DNA of 64,000 nucleotides from Nemophila menziesii. Taxonomy: Eukaryota; Streptophyta; Magnoliopsida; Boraginales; Hydrophyllaceae. The notes below the pieces were generated by a model. That model saw only the letters and a program-made list of their open reading frames with translations, made no database searches and was not told the DNA's origin. Both the position numbers and the translations under genes were made by a program. Below are positions 1 through 11,566 of the stretch, piece after piece; the first letter of the stretch is position 1; the number at the start of each line of letters is the position of its first letter. Location of the stretch: positions 3,906,001 through 3,970,000 of the forward strand of contig JARWIR010000047.1 in NCBI GenBank assembly GCA_029959085.1, written 5' to 3'.

Positions 1-57
1 TATGTATTAAATTATTGTCTAATTTGTGTTATGTTGTACTTCATTCCAACAACATAG

Positions 58-129
58 ACTCTTGCTTCGTGAGTTACAAGACCACCAACACTTTTAAGTC
101 AAGCGGATCTGTTAGAGTGTATGGACAAG
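58..129 (+). pseudogene. Candidate captured exon, unrecognised
   Basis: A 72-base stretch preceded by an acceptor-like CAACATAG and followed by a donor-like GTGAGC. It is richer in GC than its surroundings and is repeated in element 3 (about 57468-57539). One frame is open throughout and reads with a motif FKSSGSVRVYGQ. Another frame starts LLRELQDHQHF and then stops. I cannot name the parent gene. It is probably an exon captured by the Helitron, because it lies just downstream of the TGD3 exons in the other copy. Confidence 0.35.
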
Positions 130-149
130 GTGAGCGATTTTCTTAATTT

Positions 150-390
150 ACGGAATTGCACTATAAGTCCCTAATTGATTTAACTGCATATATGTCCTTA
201 TATAACGCAAAAAATGCACTATAGGTCTCTTTGTTATTTGAAAATTGCATTACAGGTTCCTATCCTGAATTGCAATATAGGTCCTATATTATGCAAGATT
301 GCACTATACGTCCTAATTTTATGCAACAAGACACCACAGGTCCTTAAATTATGCAAAAATATCACTAAAGGTTTCTATATAATGCAACTT
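150..390. repeat. Degenerate minisatellite in Helitron 3 core (left copy)
   Basis: About six to seven imperfect units of some 30-40 bases, each with a core like TTGCACTATAGGTCC followed by a T-rich spacer and TATGCAA. The same array occurs at about 57560-57800. An ORF that runs through it is only the repeat read in one frame and is not a gene. Confidence 0.6.
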
Positions 391-1150
391 GGATTAATAT
401 TTCTTACATTTTAAATGTTGCTACAGGGAAAAAGCCTAAGTATTTCAGAGAAGATTAATTACCTGTTTTTCATTATTAATTCTTTTCAGGAACAATAGTA
501 TTTTAAATTGTTAACGTGCATATTATTATCTTACTATATAGTATTTGATATTAAATTGTTATGTGTAGAGTCTAGAAGATGAAATAGTGAGTAAAAAGAT
601 AATAAAAATAGCAGGTATTCTTCAATGTTGGCATAACCTATCTTATGGACGTTTTCAAATAAGGCTTACCTTGCAAACTGATTCATACTTTTTTAAAATG
701 AATTTTACCTTACCTTGCAGATTTATTCAAATGTATCAAGGATGCTGAAAATCATTGTCTCAAAGTATTGAAAAGCTTAGTTTGCACACTGTATGCTTCT
801 TTTGATTGATCACAATTTTCCATATTTTATTGATCTTATTCGTTTGGCAGGTCAGTTTCTTCTTCCAACAGGGAGAAAGATTTTTCAGTTTGGAGATATA
901 AAGAAGTGAATTTTTAGATGGGTATGATTGATTTCTTCTATCATGTGCGATTTTTTAGAGTTTAATAGTTGAATATGTGTGATTTTTGACATTGCAGAGA
1001 TCTTGAGTCGTTTTTAATTGTTTTGGCGCAACTAATGGAGTGTTTAATTTGGTCTTAAACTGCAATTATTAAACTGTTAGTTGTAATTTGGTCTTACACT
1101 GCAATTTTTAATTGTTTTACAGTAAATATCCATTTGGCACAACTATTGAA

Positions 1151-1212
1151 GTGAGCAATTAGGTGTTAGAAGTGAGTAATTAGGTGTTAGAAGTGAGCAA
1201 TTAGGTGTTAGA
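1151..1212. repeat. Three 21-bp tandem repeats
   Basis: The unit GTGAGCAATTAGGTGTTAGA(A) occurs three times in a row with one substitution in the middle unit. The second Helitron copy has the same three units at 58561-58622. A 60-codon minus-strand ORF across it reads the repeat as NCSLLTP-type peptides and is not a gene. Confidence 0.85.
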
Positions 1213-1839
1213 CTGCATTTTACCGTAAATATCCTTTTGGTGCATCTAATAGACCAAAAGATAATTATATTTATTACAAGAAGTTTCACAAAGATTAGTA
1301 GCAAATTTACCTGCTTATACAACATTCAGACTAGGATTAGGACACCTTTCTGAAAAAAATGCAGCTGTCTGCTTTGTCATCTCTTAAACTTAAGATATCT
1401 CATGTGTTATAGAAGATAAGATTAGTTTTCCTAAATTTTCATGGTAAATAATTAAGTAATCGATCAATAAGCATGTTTTGTCATATTCATGGTATATCTA
1501 ACTTCAAAGGCGTGTCAGGTAAAGAATCAGTGATGTTAAAAGTTGAAGTTTTTTTTTTGCTTCTAGATCAAGAATTTTCCAATTATAAACCATCAAATTA
1601 ACACGCAATGATTACACATTTACATTTTTTTAATATAACTTTCGATTACTTATAGGTGTTGTTAATGAAATAATTCTCGAGGATCATTAACAACTATGAT
1701 GCTCTTTCCAGGTTAGTGCAGTCTTTATTTGAGTGTATTATTTGAAAATTAGGTATTTCATTTTTTTATTTTTTTATTCTACTGAAGGTATAACAACAAA
1801 TGGAGATTTTCTCCTTCCATTAAAGACAAGGTCATTTTT

Positions 1840-1919
1840 AGGCAAAAACTTCAGTACTTCCCATAATTTTGAGATACCCTTACGAGAGATTTAGGCCTGC
1901 TTGGGATACAATATCTGGG
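1840..1919 (+). pseudogene. Candidate captured exon, unrecognised
   Basis: A short open stretch reads YERFRPAWDTISG directly before a donor-like GGGTGAGTAC. The same stretch occurs in element 3 near 59330. The splice-like edge and the sensible peptide suggest another captured exon. The parent gene is not recognised. Confidence 0.25.
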
Positions 1920-2644
1920 GTGAGTACATGCATAAGATATATTCAATTTATACTTTTCTTCATCTTCCTGATGTGTAAAGTAGGCCTACATATTAATCTT
2001 TTGAATGTTTAAAAAATTGTGATACTTACACGTGGTTTTAATAGGGATATGAGGAGAACTCAATTAATTTGCTATATGAATGTAAGGACTCTAATTATGC
2101 AATATAACATGTCAAAGTTACAAGCCGGATCAGTATAACATGTCAATCAGTTGTAAAATGGTGAATGAAAAAAAGAAAGCATCCTTTTAGGGGTAAAATC
2201 AGCATTTATTGTTTTTCAATATACAGGGGATCCTGCCCCAAGTCGGTTAACTGGCGCGTGTGTAATCATAGATGCAATCATAGATCGAGTTGGTGTGTTT
2301 AGCAATTGAAAAAATTTAGTGAGGAAAACTGCAAAACTAATTTTTTTGGCTATAGTTCGGGGTTATTTTGCAAATTTCCCATGAATTGCGTTTAGTTTCA
2401 TTTAATTCTGAGTTTCGTTAATTGTTTTTAGGAATGTCATATAATTGTAGCTTCAATGGACAATAGAGTATTCTGTGATAGAAGTCAAAGCGAATCTCCA
2501 GCAGTGCAACTCACTTTAATATTTATATATATAAAAAAATTATGTGAATTTATAAATGATTAATAATATAGTTTTTAAAAAAGTGGAATCCATATTGAGG
2601 GAGAAGGGACCTTTTTTCCCTTTATGTTTTGTTTTTTTGTAAGG

Positions 2645-2940
2645 GTAATATACCAAATACCCTTATGGTTTGACAAAGGGTAAAAGATCCCTTACGATTT
2701 TAAAAGTGACAAATATCTCCTATGGTTTTCTAACTCGTGCGAACTCACCTTTTCACTAAATATTACAATATTATTCATTACAACTCATGGTATACATATA
2801 GTGTAATATTTAATAAAGATAATGAGTTATCCAAGTACATATATCATCAGGGATATTTGACCGGGAGCATTGTTACCGTTTTAAAACCATGGAGGGTTTA
2901 TCTTTTGTCAACCCATTAGGATTATTGGTAGGGGAGAGTA
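2645..2940. mobile_element. MITE-like fold-back repeat, unit 1
   Basis: The left arm GGGTAATATACCAAATACCC is followed by TTATGGTTTGACAAAGGG. The right side TTTTGTCAACCCATTAGG is roughly its reverse complement. The inner parts TTTTAAAA and CCATGG also pair. The arms have diverged, and a clearer relative is at 15545-15890. The terminal sequence is of the kind found on small Mutator-like elements of plants, but I could not identify a target-site duplication. Confidence 0.55.
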
Positions 2941-2999
2941 CGGGTTTATTTTACCAAGTTTTGAGATTAGGGTAAACCAAGGGTAATATATTTTTGTTT

Positions 3000-3115
3000 T
3001 AGGAATAGCTTAGGTAACCCAATGGTAGGGTAGAAAAAATTTACCCTCAGGTTAATTCAGGTTACCCTTTAGTTAACTTCGGTTTACCCTCGGGGTCAAC
3101 CATGGTCAAAATATT
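3000..3115. repeat. TTACCC/GGGTAA-rich stretch, unit 1
   Basis: The motif TTACCC or its complement recurs many times in about 115 bases (GGTAACCC, TTACCCTC, GGTTACCCTT, TTTACCCTCGG), ending at GTCAACCATGG. Some copies face each other and could fold. The same stretch is kept in all other full units. It is not the plant telomere repeat TTTAGGG. Confidence 0.6.
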
Positions 3116-3268
3116 TTGTAACATAAAATCGCTATTATGAAAATTCAAACTCAATTTGCACCTATTACAAAAGAAAAACTTTACAAAACAAATTTTGATA
3201 ATTCAAAAGTCTAAATAGTTTGTTAATTATAGACTATATTAGAGTTTTAAAAAAAATTACCTTTTTTT

Positions 3269-3412
3269 ATGTTACATAGGAGAGCCACTTTGGACTCGGA
3301 GTCATTGACTCTTTTCGTACTTGCACCACTAGATTGGACGACCAGGACCCTGGCTAGTGAACTAATCCCAACAGGTTATAAAAACATCTTAAATGTAAAC
3401 ATTATCAATTAG
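3269..3412 (+). other. Conserved GC-richer block with short ORF, unit 1
   Basis: Starts at ATG in TTTTTTATGTTACATAGG and reads MLHRRATLDSES followed by LDWTTRTLASELIPTG. In unit 1 the usual stop is changed and the frame runs on about 11 codons. Equivalent blocks are intact as 37 codons in units 2, 3, 7 and 9. The function is unknown. The block may equally be non-coding and merely less AT-rich. Confidence 0.3.
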
Positions 3413-3735
3413 AACCATTAATTCACAGTTGTTTGGTTTGGGTAATCTATGGGTAAAATAGTTGGACCAGCTGGGAACTGTACATGGATCCTCTAGTTTC
3501 AGGGAACCTTGATCGTAAAACATGGTCTTCGAATGAGGAAATGGTTATTTAAATTATTAAGTCAAGTTGATAATCTCACTGCAGGAAGAAATCTTATAAA
3601 AAACTTGTTCTATCGTCATGTCCTAATACAAGACTCTGTAATACTATTCTACATTTCATTTTCCAATCAGATCTTTATTATAATTTATTAATGAATCTAA
3701 ATTAAATTTTGCAATCAAATCTTTCTTTCGATCCA

Positions 3736-4077
3736 TCAATGAAACTTTACTCTCGCTGCTATGATGTGACTTGTACTAATCCTTACGTTATTAAGGATTG
3801 TTATAAGAGTTATGATCTTGTCCTGCAATATTGAAGGCCTATCCAGCCACAAAACAATATTACACACAGACCTACATTGTATTATTGCCTCATGCGAACG
3901 AGCTGAAGCATCTATCTGCTGAGAGTTATATCTAATATTCCTTTGATTAATATTCATAACTTCAAAAATAGAAAAAATAACACTTGATATCAAAAACATC
4001 AGTATGACTATTAGTATCCCTACTAAGGATTGTTTTACAATATGGTGTTTTTTAAGACATAAAATCCATAACATCAA
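3736..4077 (-). pseudogene. Conserved 113-codon minus ORF of the array, unit 1
   Basis: This open frame lies downstream of the F-box pseudogene on the same strand and recurs in all F-box-bearing units. It has a basic start (LCLKKHH), one hydrophobic stretch of about 20 residues (VGILIVILMFLISSVIFSIF) and then a polar part with QQIDASARSHEAIIQCR. A TTGCAG before GACAAG and an AACGTAAGG further down look like splice sites. It could therefore be a later exon of the F-box gene or a piece of a different gene. I do not recognise the family. Confidence 0.35.
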
Positions 4078-4195
4078 TCAGAAATAAAATAAATACAGAT
4101 CATCAGGAGGATGTTATTTATACAATAAAGTAAATGACTGAAAAATGAAACTGTTAACGAATTATTCAGCTTTAACAAATAAGCTTATACCTTAG

Positions 4196-4741
4196 AACTC
4201 TTGCCTTGATCCGGATTGTACCTGAATCAATTACCATTTTTCTCAATAGATATAATACACTTTCTCGCTCTTCCTCCCACAACATCATTTTTTTCACCTG
4301 CACCGAGTGGAACAAGACTTTCAAAATATAGACATGCACGCCCGTAAACAACTCGGACAATCAAGTACTGAAAGGTGTTTTCGAGTTGAAGGGTTCCACA
4401 TAATGATTGTATGTTTTTCATGTGAATGATTTATATGGACTAGACACACCACACCGTTGCAAGAGCCTACGATCTCAAAACCATCTTTCCTGTTATCCAA
4501 TTTACCTGGGTATTTCATTTGTCCACTCTTCACGTGAAAGTCAACATCGTATAGCATTTTACCAGCTGCAGCAATAACTTTGATACGAGACTTGGATTGC
4601 TTGTGATGTATTTTTATAAACTCAGGGGAATTAATCATCCGATACCATGGTTTTGATATGCGGTCACTTGAACCGCATAAGAGACTTCACTGGTAATCTG
4701 GATAGTACATTCTCAACCATTTCATTTGGAAGGTTAGACAT
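4196..4741 (-). pseudogene. F-box protein pseudogene 1
   Basis: The frame starts MSNLPNEMVENVLSRLPVKS and continues MRFK, the first part of a plant F-box domain. Such domains bind SKP1 and recruit substrates to SCF ubiquitin ligases. A 4-base insertion near 4662-4668 brings in a stop after RFK. A 105-residue frame continues with INSPEFIKIHHKQSKSR, then EIVGSCNGVVCLVHI and IIMWNPSTRKHLSV, the start of the F-box-associated (FBA) region. It ends early, after about 165 residues, where family members usually have 350-400. The start is the ATG shared by all copies. An upstream ORF (4979-4734) overlaps this ATG and is leader sequence. Clearly broken. Confidence 0.8.
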
Positions 4742-5616
4742 TTGTAGTTGGAGAGAAGACGGAAGGTAAAGGCTGTATAACTATTTTCCTATAAACAAGT
4801 AAGAAAATAATATAAATATTTATATAAAAAAGATTACGCGTATCAATAAAATTTTGTTGTTTAAATAGACTGAATGTTGTTTTGGAGATTGACGAAACAT
4901 TTATTAAGGTCCTATAAGTGTTGTTTATATTTCCATGGAGTGTAAAGGTCTGTATAATAGTGTAACTATAGGGAGGCATAATTGTTGATCAAAACTCGCT
5001 AGGTGAGGACAATAATATCTTAAAATAAGTTTAGATAATCATACTTCCTTAGTGACAAATTAATTTAAAGTATATGTAATCTTAGTGGTAAGTGTATCTT
5101 TTGGTACCTCGTCTATTTGTTTAATCATTTTTTTATTAAATATGTACTCCCTACTTTATACAAAATGAAGTATATTTGTTTAAAAAAATTACTATATAAT
5201 GTTAGTTAATATATATTTTTCATTATTTATATTATAATTGATATATAAAATATCCCATAATTTATTAAATAAAAGCAAAATCTATCATTAAAATAAAATG
5301 AATTCAAGGTTGATAAGATATTTTTTTAAAACTTTGGTATCAAAATGCTCTAATTTACATCAAAATCCTACATCATTGTTTTAAACGAACAAATCTTTAA
5401 AATAAATATATGACCTTACTTGTATTATTATATACCAAAATAATATAAAGTTAGAATAAAAATAAACATACCTTAAATGAAATATGATGACCGTCGATCT
5501 GATTACAAACATCTTGTTAAAAAATTAACACAAACCAAATAATATTTAAACAATATATATGAAATAGAAATTCATATACACATACATATATTAGTATCGT
5601 GGAGATTTATTTAGAG

Positions 5617-5722
5617 GTAAGATTAGATAAAGTAAGGGATAAGGGATGCGAGCTGAAGTAAGGGATAAGAGAGGCAGTGAGTTAAAGTAAGGGATAAGGG
5701 AGGCGGTGAGTTTTGGAGACTC
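5617..5722. repeat. Minisatellite of the array, unit 1 (3 units)
   Basis: About three units of 26-29 bases with the core AAGTAAGGGATAAGGGAGGC followed by GAGCTG or GTGAGTT. All F-box-bearing units have this array, with three or four repeats. The closest match in number and sequence is unit 8. Confidence 0.8.
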
Positions 5723-6235
5723 ATGTTTGATAATGCAATATTGGTAGGGTTTTGAAATCTTAGTTGTCAATAGAGTTTGTACAAGAATTAAATCTGCATA
5801 AGTAGCCACTTTGATGTTTCAAAGCCTATTTAGCATTGTGGGCTTCAAAAATGATTCTTTATAAAAAAAAATTAGGCCTTGTTTTAAACATAAAACTTAT
5901 TACATATATAATCAACACATTAAAAAAACTCTACAGTCCATTAAAAAAATTTAACAGAACAATAACTTGATCATTGGGAAAGAAAAAAAATTGATTGAGC
6001 GTATTTTCTAACATTTTAAGCTATTAATTCTATTTCAAATAAAAAAAGTTAATTAGATATGTTTATATTATTATATTGATATATTCCCTAATTTTTATGC
6101 AATGTAACTATATATACACTAGGTATTAGCTTGCAAAAAATTGAATCTTTCTATTTATCTTAAAATTAATAAAATCTTGTTTATATGTCTATATCACATG
6201 TTAGTAAAAGTACATGAAAACATAATAAAATATTT

Positions 6236-8146
6236 ATTAATTACATGCCTCATTGTTATGGAGCGGTTGTTTCCATGAAATTTTTAATATTTAAGATTTA
6301 ATTTCTAAAAAATATCCAAAAACATGTGTGCAAGTTTTTTTAATGGGATTCTTATATATTTTTAATTGTTGCACGTATTTTTATAATGGGTTTTTTATGC
6401 TTATCAATGACTAAGTAAATCTTATGGTCAAACACCTTTTTTAATTAATATAAAAAAAATATGAGATTAGTTGTCTATTAAAAACATCTTATTATATGGT
6501 TCACATCATAATTGAATCAATTTAGAAGATAAAAGGAGAAATATTTATCAACCAAAAATTTACTATAAATCTATTATGGAACCCTAATTTTCATTAACGA
6601 TAGCTACTTCTTTCCTCTACACCTTCATATGTTTTCCTCCTTTTTGTACATTCATATTTTTTTTCTGATCTACCTTCAAATTTATATGTAAATTACATAT
6701 CTTTTTCATATTTACCCGATATTAAATCTAACCCATCCATTTTATTCTTTTTGATTTTATTTCATTTGACTGGTGTCACAAGTTTGAAGGTATAAACTAT
6801 ACTTGCACAATTATTTTCATTATATAAATGAATATACTTGAATTTATCGTTGAATATTTTAATTTGTGCCTTTTTTATTTAAGTTTTACAAATATGTAAT
6901 AAAATGTTACATATAATGGAAATTTTTTTCCTCAGAGATATTGATATAAGAATGTGGTTAGAGATTATAATTATTATTAATATCATTATTTACAAAAATG
7001 TAATTTTCAAAAATAATGTCTGTAATCATTAATTATTTAGTTAAAATATATATTTTATAAATAAAATTGTATTAATAAAGATAAAAGCAAATGAGTTATA
7101 ATTTTTGTATTATATTCGACATAATAAAATATTTATTGAATAAAGTATAGTTTCAAAATAAAAGTCATGCCTCTAACATGATTGTTTTTATGGGACATGT
7201 CATACTCTAGTTATTATATCTAAATATAGATAAATGAAATTTTTTAATCAAATAATTTTATATAGGTACATAGATATATACAAAGAATATATGTATAAAT
7301 ATATATTAGATATAAAAAAACTGTCAAATATTTTTTCTGCTAATATTGTTTGTGAAAATATATGTATTGTATTTTTATAAATTATATCGACAAATATATG
7401 ATTTATTTGATAATAATTTTTATTTTCTCAATAATTTAGAAATATATTTGTAGAATATTATCTTATCTCAAAATAGATAAATATTATGTAAAATCAATTA
7501 ACTATATATATATTGAATATCAAATCACATTTTTAATATACTATCGATGTGAAGTTTTTTGTGAAATTAATAAACTATATATAACTATAACTAGATTAGA
7601 TTAAAATAAATTTGAGAGAAATATATTTTTGAATATTCTATATTTATTTACTTGTATTTATTTTAATATTATTCTGCATTGGAAAGTTTAATAATCAAAC
7701 AGAAAAATATGATAAAAATATTTCTTATAAATTATGTCAACCAAATTTAATGTATTTATCTATATTATGTTAGTTTAAAAGAAGATTACAGTTCACAATA
7801 TACATGAATCTATCTTATTGTATATATTACAAGAATACTTTTTTTTCTGCAGAAAAAAATTGTCTTTATACTTTTTAGAATACATAAGAAGATCATATTA
7901 CGATCGTTGATCATAACATTTCAAGATATTTCCAGACATTTCTATGAGTTTAGTTTGTTTTACCATATTTGTGTTATATATTAAAATGTATTTTCGAAGT
8001 ACAAGTTTTATATTTTTACTTGTTCTACTTGAAATCCATAATCTCTTTAAAGAGAAAAGGTAGAGTGATTACATTGTAAGTTATTTTAGATTTTCTGTAT
8101 AACATATGTTTTTACATAATTTAATATAAACTATGTTTTTAAATTT
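6236..8146. other. AT-rich intergenic DNA, no gene seen
   Basis: Very AT-rich sequence with stops in all frames. I see no coding signal, transposon terminus or RNA gene. The similarity to the array ends at its left edge. Confidence 0.6.
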
Positions 8147-8460
8147 CTAAAAACAATTGAATTGTGTATCATTCTTAAAAAAAAGAGATTATAGTTTGTA
8201 GTTGATAAGCCTTCTAATAAATTGTAGAAAGTATAAAATTATTTAATTAAAGTACATGTTTGATTGACTAATCACACACAAATCTTATGATACCAAACTA
8301 CTAAAAACAATTGAATTATGTATCAATTCCATGTTCTCAACACAATAGATGATTGTTAGTAGTTCATAACACTTCTAATAAACTATAAAAATTATAAAAT
8401 AATTTAATTAAAGTACATGTTTGGCTGACTAATCGAACAAAAATCCTTTGATACCAAACT
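8147..8460. repeat. Tandem duplication, unit about 154-160 bp
   Basis: Two copies begin with CTAAAAACAATTGAATT (8147 and 8301). Both contain TTTAATTAAAGTACATGTTTG and end with GATACCAAACT. The copies differ at roughly one base in eight, so the duplication is old. No gene lies in it. From 8461 to 8937 I see nothing else. Confidence 0.85.
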
Positions 8461-8937
8461 GAACCTTCAACTTGTATCACTCAAAAATAAAAATAAAAAT
8501 TCCTTTCTACTTGATATAAAATCTAGAATTATAATTGTAATGTGAGAGGATTATCTCATGGTTCTAATTATTTAACATATCATACATGTATTTAAATTAT
8601 ATTTGTATTCTATCATATTCAAATTAAAAGACTAAAACTGAGTTAAATAATCACGATTTCATTACTATTTTTTTAATATGTCATATTACTAAATATTAAA
8701 CATATCAATTTGCTGTATAATAGTCACATGTTAAAATTAAACCATAAATGTATTACAATGGAATTTTTTTTAGGTAAACACATACTAGATAATTCATAAT
8801 TTCATCATATATACAAATCCAGCAAAAATAAATGTGTTAGATGCAATAAATCTTGCAATTTCAGCATGGACTATGGATGTTCATGTAAATACGATTGTCA
8901 CCTGCTTTTGTCATTTCAACTTTGATCAATAGATATC

Positions 8938-9170
8938 ATGGATTTTGAGAACACCGATGAACATGTAGGTAGTCCAAGCACTCAAGAACATCGAAATTTG
9001 ATCAAAGATTCAAATTATCGCAATGCAATCGATATTAAATATGTCCTAAACAACCTAGAAGACATTGTAGTTGCATAGTTTTGAAACTGATAAAGATGAT
9101 GAAGGTGATGATGAAAGTTCTTCCATGGTGCCCCCTAGTGAAATGAACAAATTAAAGAAGCAATCACATT
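8938..9170 (+). pseudogene. Short degenerate coding remnant, unrecognised
   Basis: A 46-codon frame from ATG at 8938 to TAG at 9076 reads MDFENTDEHVGSPSTQEHR and ends LNNLEDIVVA. In another frame the text right after the stop continues with acidic and polar residues (FETDKDDEGDDESSSM) up to KLKKQSH. This suggests a single gene broken by a frameshift. The base composition is less AT-rich than the surroundings. I do not recognise the protein. Confidence 0.3.
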
Positions 9171-10564
9171 GAATACTTTCTTATTGAGTTATGAGAAAAC
9201 AACACCGGAAGTTCTTACAATGATAATAAAAATTAGGGACGACATTTAAGGTGAAATTAATTTCAACAAAAAACAAAAAATAATTGAGTCATTTTTCAAA
9301 TATCCTTCATAAATATTTCATGTAATATATAATATATAAGGAATTATAAATTTACTATATTTGTGTTATTTTATAATTAAATAAAAAAATAATACAAATA
9401 AACAAAAATAAGAAATAATTTCTTATCAAAATACTAAATTAGTTGATGGAATAATATATTTATGAAACAAATAATATAACCATTAGCTGAAAAATATTAA
9501 TCATTTATTGACAACTAATACAATAAATTTTTAAAAAAACCGTATTCAAGTTGTTAACTCCAACTCACCCTTAATTCATGAATATTTTTAAATTTTTGAG
9601 TTATGAAATAACAATAAAATCATAATACATAAAATAAATCTTTCCATCTTAATTTAATTATCCATTATACTCTTATATATAGAACCCAAGAAATATCATT
9701 TATTATTAATATGATTATGCACGATTAACAAAGTAATAAAATAACATTGAAGATAAGAGGAAAAATATATAATTTAAAATTTTGGATAAATTTTTTTTTA
9801 AGAATTAAATATTTTTCTAGAAAAATATTTGTTGTGTTGAAAATTAATTACATAATTTCTATTTCCACATATACTTAATACAGAAGAATTTGACCAATAC
9901 ATTGTATATAATTCAAATAACTAAGAATAAATTGCTCACCATTATACAATTTTCATAACTTATTTAAAAGATATATTAAAAGATTGAATTTGTGTTGGCC
10001 TTATCATAATAATCGCACGAGCATAATATATTTCCATAAGCTTTCAATGCAATAATTTTCTTTGTAGTCAACCCAATTAAATATATACATCCCATAACAT
10101 TCTGATACAATAATTATGTGGTTGGTCGATTAAATTAATAATATGTGCCTTTTTGTGAAAAAATGTAAATATATTCTAAAAGAAAAAAGTTATTTTTAAT
10201 AAAATATTATTTTGTTAAAAAATGGTTTTAAATATTAGTTCTATAAACTGACTCATGCCTAAAGATACATAGAAAATGAGATTTAATAATGTAAAATTAC
10301 ATATAATTTCATATATTATCATAATGCAGATTACTTTTCATTTAATTGATTTTAAGAAAATAAAAGAATACAATAAATTGCATTCATAATAAAGACTAAT
10401 AAATGGTAAAAAAATAGAGCATAAAGGATTTGACATTGTAAACAAGACATAAGAGGATCTGGTTCAACGTTACATCTTATTACTAGATTTGGTATCTACT
10501 TCATTCTATCACTATAAGATCGTGTTTTTGTATAGTTGACTCCATTAACGATAACATACATTTG
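9171..10564. other. AT-rich intergenic DNA, no gene seen
   Basis: No open frame, repeat structure or RNA gene could be supported here. Confidence 0.5.
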
Positions 10565-10588
10565 TCTCTAATGACGGCCCATTAGAGA
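10565..10588. repeat. Perfect 9-bp hairpin
   Basis: TCTCTAATG and CATTAGAGA flank a 6-base loop ACGGCC. There is no T-tract or neighbouring gene to give it a role. It could be a worn transposon end. Confidence 0.5.
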
Positions 10589-11409
10589 TAGTCAAAATTA
10601 TTTTAAGGTACTTTACCATGTATAATATAAATAAATTAAAATTCCTTTGAATGGCATAATTTACTTGGAATTTAATCCACTTTTCTCATTATGTGGTGAG
10701 GGTTATATATCAAATAAGCTTTTATTCTTTGAATGTGCTTATATGAGAGATATTTGAAATGAGATTAAGAAGTGGTTGAGAATTGTTAAAGATATGAACA
10801 TTTAATTAAATGCATTGAAGTTGTTAAATAAGCTAAAAACTCGTTAGAATTGAAGAATAAGACTTGGAGAATAAGACTTGGAGAATTAGTTTTGGAGCTA
10901 TTATTTTTACATATGGACGGAAAGAAATAATATTTCCATAAGTGGTGATCAATCTTTTCGTGAAGCAGTTGTCAATACGATTAGTTGGTGCACTTATTCC
11001 ATAATATACCTTTTTTCACTCATCATTTCTTTTTGAATGATAATGGGTGTTTAACTTTACTAGTATGAGATAGTTGCTAGTCATTAACCTTGCAGCTACC
11101 TTATATTTTTGGGTCTAGGTGGGTGATTATTTGGATAGTGTACAATTTATCCACTTCTTAGTATAAACTTTTACTAAACAAATAAAATGAATAATGTGCT
11201 CCACAAGTCTTCATTTTTCAAACAAAAGAATTATAAAAATACCTTTAAACGCGTGGTATTATTATTGCTTGTGAATGGATGAAGACCCTGGCCATAGACA
11301 TTGTAGGTAAATTGCAGTTCACTAGATCAATGTGAACGGAGAATACAATAATTATCAAACCCACCGTAAGCAACTTCCACCCAGAAGTAGTCACTACCAT
11401 GAAACTTTC
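10589..11409. other. AT-rich intergenic DNA with a short direct repeat
   Basis: The only structure seen is GAATAAGACTTGGA given twice in a row at about 10854-10884. No gene. Confidence 0.5.
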
Positions 11410-11566
11410 TCTTTGGGCTTGTCTTGATTAATTATACAGTACATTTTGGTTATTGTATATTTCCAGAAAACAAGTATTTGAAGATCATTCTTCTTTAGGT
11501 TATGACAGTCACAAACATTCTACCAAGTTTAAACTTCAAAGTTCTATCATTAACTTTTTCTAACTA
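11410..11566 (+). repeat. Dispersed direct repeat, copy A
   Basis: Nearly identical to 14128-14281. Both copies begin near TCTTTGGGCTTG and include GTATTTGAAGATCATTC and CATTCTACCAAGTTTAAAC. The spacing is 2.7 kb. This could be the ends of a decayed element or two inserts of one small repeat. Confidence 0.8.

Larger units (their letters stand above)
1..2516 (+). mobile_element. Second copy of the core of Helitron 3 (truncated)
   Basis: This stretch matches 57411-59907 almost base for base, with scattered substitutions and a few short indels (for example near 2130 and 2265). The match stops at about 2516, where the text changes from the Helitron interior to sequence of the repeat-unit flank (TTAATATTTATATATA). 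The Helitron 3-prime end seen at 62400-62426 is missing here, so the copy has lost its right end and the first part of the neighbouring unit. It runs off the left edge of the window. No transposase is encoded. The direction is taken from element 3. Confidence 0.85.
2517..6235 (+). repeat. Array unit 1 (about 3.7 kb kept)
   Basis: First unit of the array in the window. It lacks the leading block found in other units, because the truncated Helitron copy is joined at 2516. It then runs through the MITE, the 37-codon block, the two minus-strand pseudogene pieces and the minisatellite. Similarity stops near 6230, just before the place where other units have their (TA)n tract. It shares diagnostic bases with unit 8 (start of the ORF at 2737, ACAAAACAAT at 3860, three-unit minisatellite), so units 1 and 8 look like sister copies. 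Confidence 0.85.

Noticed and set aside
2737..2919. 60-64-codon plus-strand ORF repeated in several units (RTHLFTKYYNIIHYNSW)
   Set aside because: It lies across the MITE-like fold-back repeat and is open only because the copies are similar. It has no start context or motif.
3000..3115. TTACCC-rich stretch as interstitial telomere
   Set aside because: The plant repeat is TTTAGGG/CCCTAAA in exact tandem, and these motifs are irregular and different.
3290..3345. GGTTCG...CACCA in the 37-codon block as a tRNA-derived SINE
   Set aside because: No box A at the right distance, no poly-A or TTG tail, and no target-site duplication.
3509..3691. 60-codon plus-strand ORF repeated in most units (VKHGLRMRKWLFK)
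   Set aside because: It covers the 3-prime side of the minus-strand pseudogenes, where splice-like signals are on the other strand. It is best taken as a shadow.
4172..4360. Alternative minus frames next to the FBA region (for example VHVYILKVLFHSVQ)
   Set aside because: Overlapping frames of the same pseudogene. Frameshifts make it unclear which was original, so they are not given as separate genes.
4734..4979. 81-codon minus ORF upstream of each F-box (ends PLPSVFSPTTNV)
   Set aside because: It overlaps the F-box start in another frame and has no protein-like pattern. It is probably leader sequence.
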